From Bacillota bacterium (lineage in GTDB: Bacteria; Bacillota; Bacilli; Lactobacillales; Enterococcaceae), in NCBI GenBank assembly GCA_023389005.1, contig JAEWFE010000133.1:1-5469 (forward strand): 5,469 bases of DNA, written 5' to 3'. Position 1 is the first letter of the stretch. Every line of letters begins with the position of its first letter. A program made the position numbers and the translations under genes. The notes under the pieces were generated by a model, which was not told the origin of the DNA, ran no database searches, and saw only the letters and a list, made by a program, of their open reading frames with translations. This document shows positions 4,919-5,469 of this stretch, piece by piece.

Positions 4919-5469
4919 TTATTTTCCTTTAACTGTAGTACCGATATTTTCGCCCATGATTGCGCGACGAATATTACCCGGTTCGTTTAAGTTAAAGACT
5001 ACTAATGGGATATCATTATCCATACTTAGTGAACTAGCTGTAGAATCCATTACTTGAAGTCCTTTAGCAATAACTTCAAGGTGTGTTAATTTCTCAAACT
5101 TAACTGCATTTTCGTCTAATTTAGGATCAGCAGAATAAACACCGTCTACATTATTTTTTGCCATCAAGATAACATCAGCATTGATTTCTGCTGCACGTAA
5201 AGCTGCGGTTGTATCTGTTGAGAAGTATGGATTACCAGTGCCACCAGCAAAGATGACAACACGATTTTTTTCTAAATGACGTTCAGCGCGACGACGGATA
5301 TATGGTTCTGCAATTTGACGCATTTCAATTGAAGTTTGAACACGAGTTGGTACCCCTTCATTTTCAAGGGTATCTTGTAAAGCCAATGCGTTCATCACAG
5401 TTGCTAACATGCCCATATAGTCAGCTTGTGCACGTTCCATTCCCATTTGCGCACCAATTTGTCCACGCC
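4919..5469 (-). CDS. pyrH: UMP kinase (uridylate kinase), 5' end outside window
   Basis: This hexameric amino-acid-kinase-family enzyme phosphorylates UMP to UDP with ATP, the step that feeds pyrimidine nucleotide and UDP-sugar supply. About 182 residues are visible, to the TAA stop; family members are about 240, so roughly 60 N-terminal residues (including the first ATP-binding motif) lie beyond the right edge. The reading frame stays open to the edge, with RGQIGAQ just before an internal MGMERAQADYMGM, so the internal ATG at 5444-5446 is not the true start. Motifs include TSIEMRQIAEPYIRRRAERH, IFAGGTGNPYFSTDTTAA (nucleotide and UMP binding), AKNNVDGVYSADP and MDSTASSLSMDNDIP, all typical of Gram-positive PyrH. 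It is followed by a terminator and then frr. Its product UDP is a precursor of the UDP-sugars that glycosyltransferases such as the GtrB-like enzyme use, but this is general metabolism and not evidence of a functional link. Confidence 0.98.
   Translation of the reverse strand, partial: RGQIGAQMGMERAQADYMGMLATVMNALALQDTLENEGVPTRVQTSIEMRQIAEPYIRRRAERHLEKNRVVIFAGGTGNPYFSTDTTAALRAAEINADVILMAKNNVDGVYSADPKLDENAVKFEKLTHLEVIAKGLQVMDSTASSLSMDNDIPLVVFNLNEPGNIRRAIMGENIGTTVKGK

Noticed and set aside
5444..5446. Internal ATG as the pyrH start
   Set aside because: The frame stays open to the window edge and the residues before it (RGQIGAQ) match the conserved PyrH sequence, so the gene is cut by the window edge.

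Overview
The window looks like chromosomal DNA from a low-GC Gram-positive coccus of the Lactobacillales, most likely Enterococcaceae (Enterococcus/Vagococcus-like). This rests on the strongly AT-rich composition, Gram-positive style GGAGG ribosome binding sites, and PyrH and Frr sequences that read as enterococcal from memory; no search was run. All five recognisable genes are on the minus strand, so the window reads from right to left. No RNA gene, insertion sequence, prophage gene, CRISPR array or plus-strand gene could be supported.

Right side (about 4197-5469): the conserved pair pyrH (UMP kinase, 5' end outside the window) and frr (ribosome recycling factor). A hairpin terminator lies between them, followed by a likely extended -10 promoter, so frr appears able to be transcribed on its own. 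Behind frr is a striking perfect 19-bp inverted repeat. Its arms each contain the same 14-bp self-palindrome with a central CG, so it could be a terminator, a double operator, or both.

Left side (1-4110): a cell-surface locus. First comes a polytopic membrane protein of the GtrII/GT-C glucosyltransferase type. Next is a 753-residue secreted protein with a signal peptide, a Ser/Thr-rich stalk, nine ChW (clostridial hydrophobic W) repeats arranged as three triplets, and a C-terminal C39-like cysteine peptidase domain with an apparently complete Q/C/H/D catalytic set. After a strong terminator comes the start of a GtrB/CsbB-like family 2 glycosyltransferase, which begins with TTG, has its own promoter and runs off the left edge.

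A GtrB-type polyprenyl-phosphate glycosyltransferase close to a GT-C enzyme suggests a three-component surface glycosylation system: sugar loading on the lipid carrier inside, flipping, and transfer outside. The flippase (GtrA-like) is not in view and could lie beyond the left edge. The secreted ChW/C39 protein sits between the two glycosyltransferase genes. Whether it is a substrate, a partner or an unrelated neighbour cannot be decided from this sequence. I see no proof of a wholly new system; the most unusual features are the 3x3 ChW layout, the double palindrome, and this gene combination.
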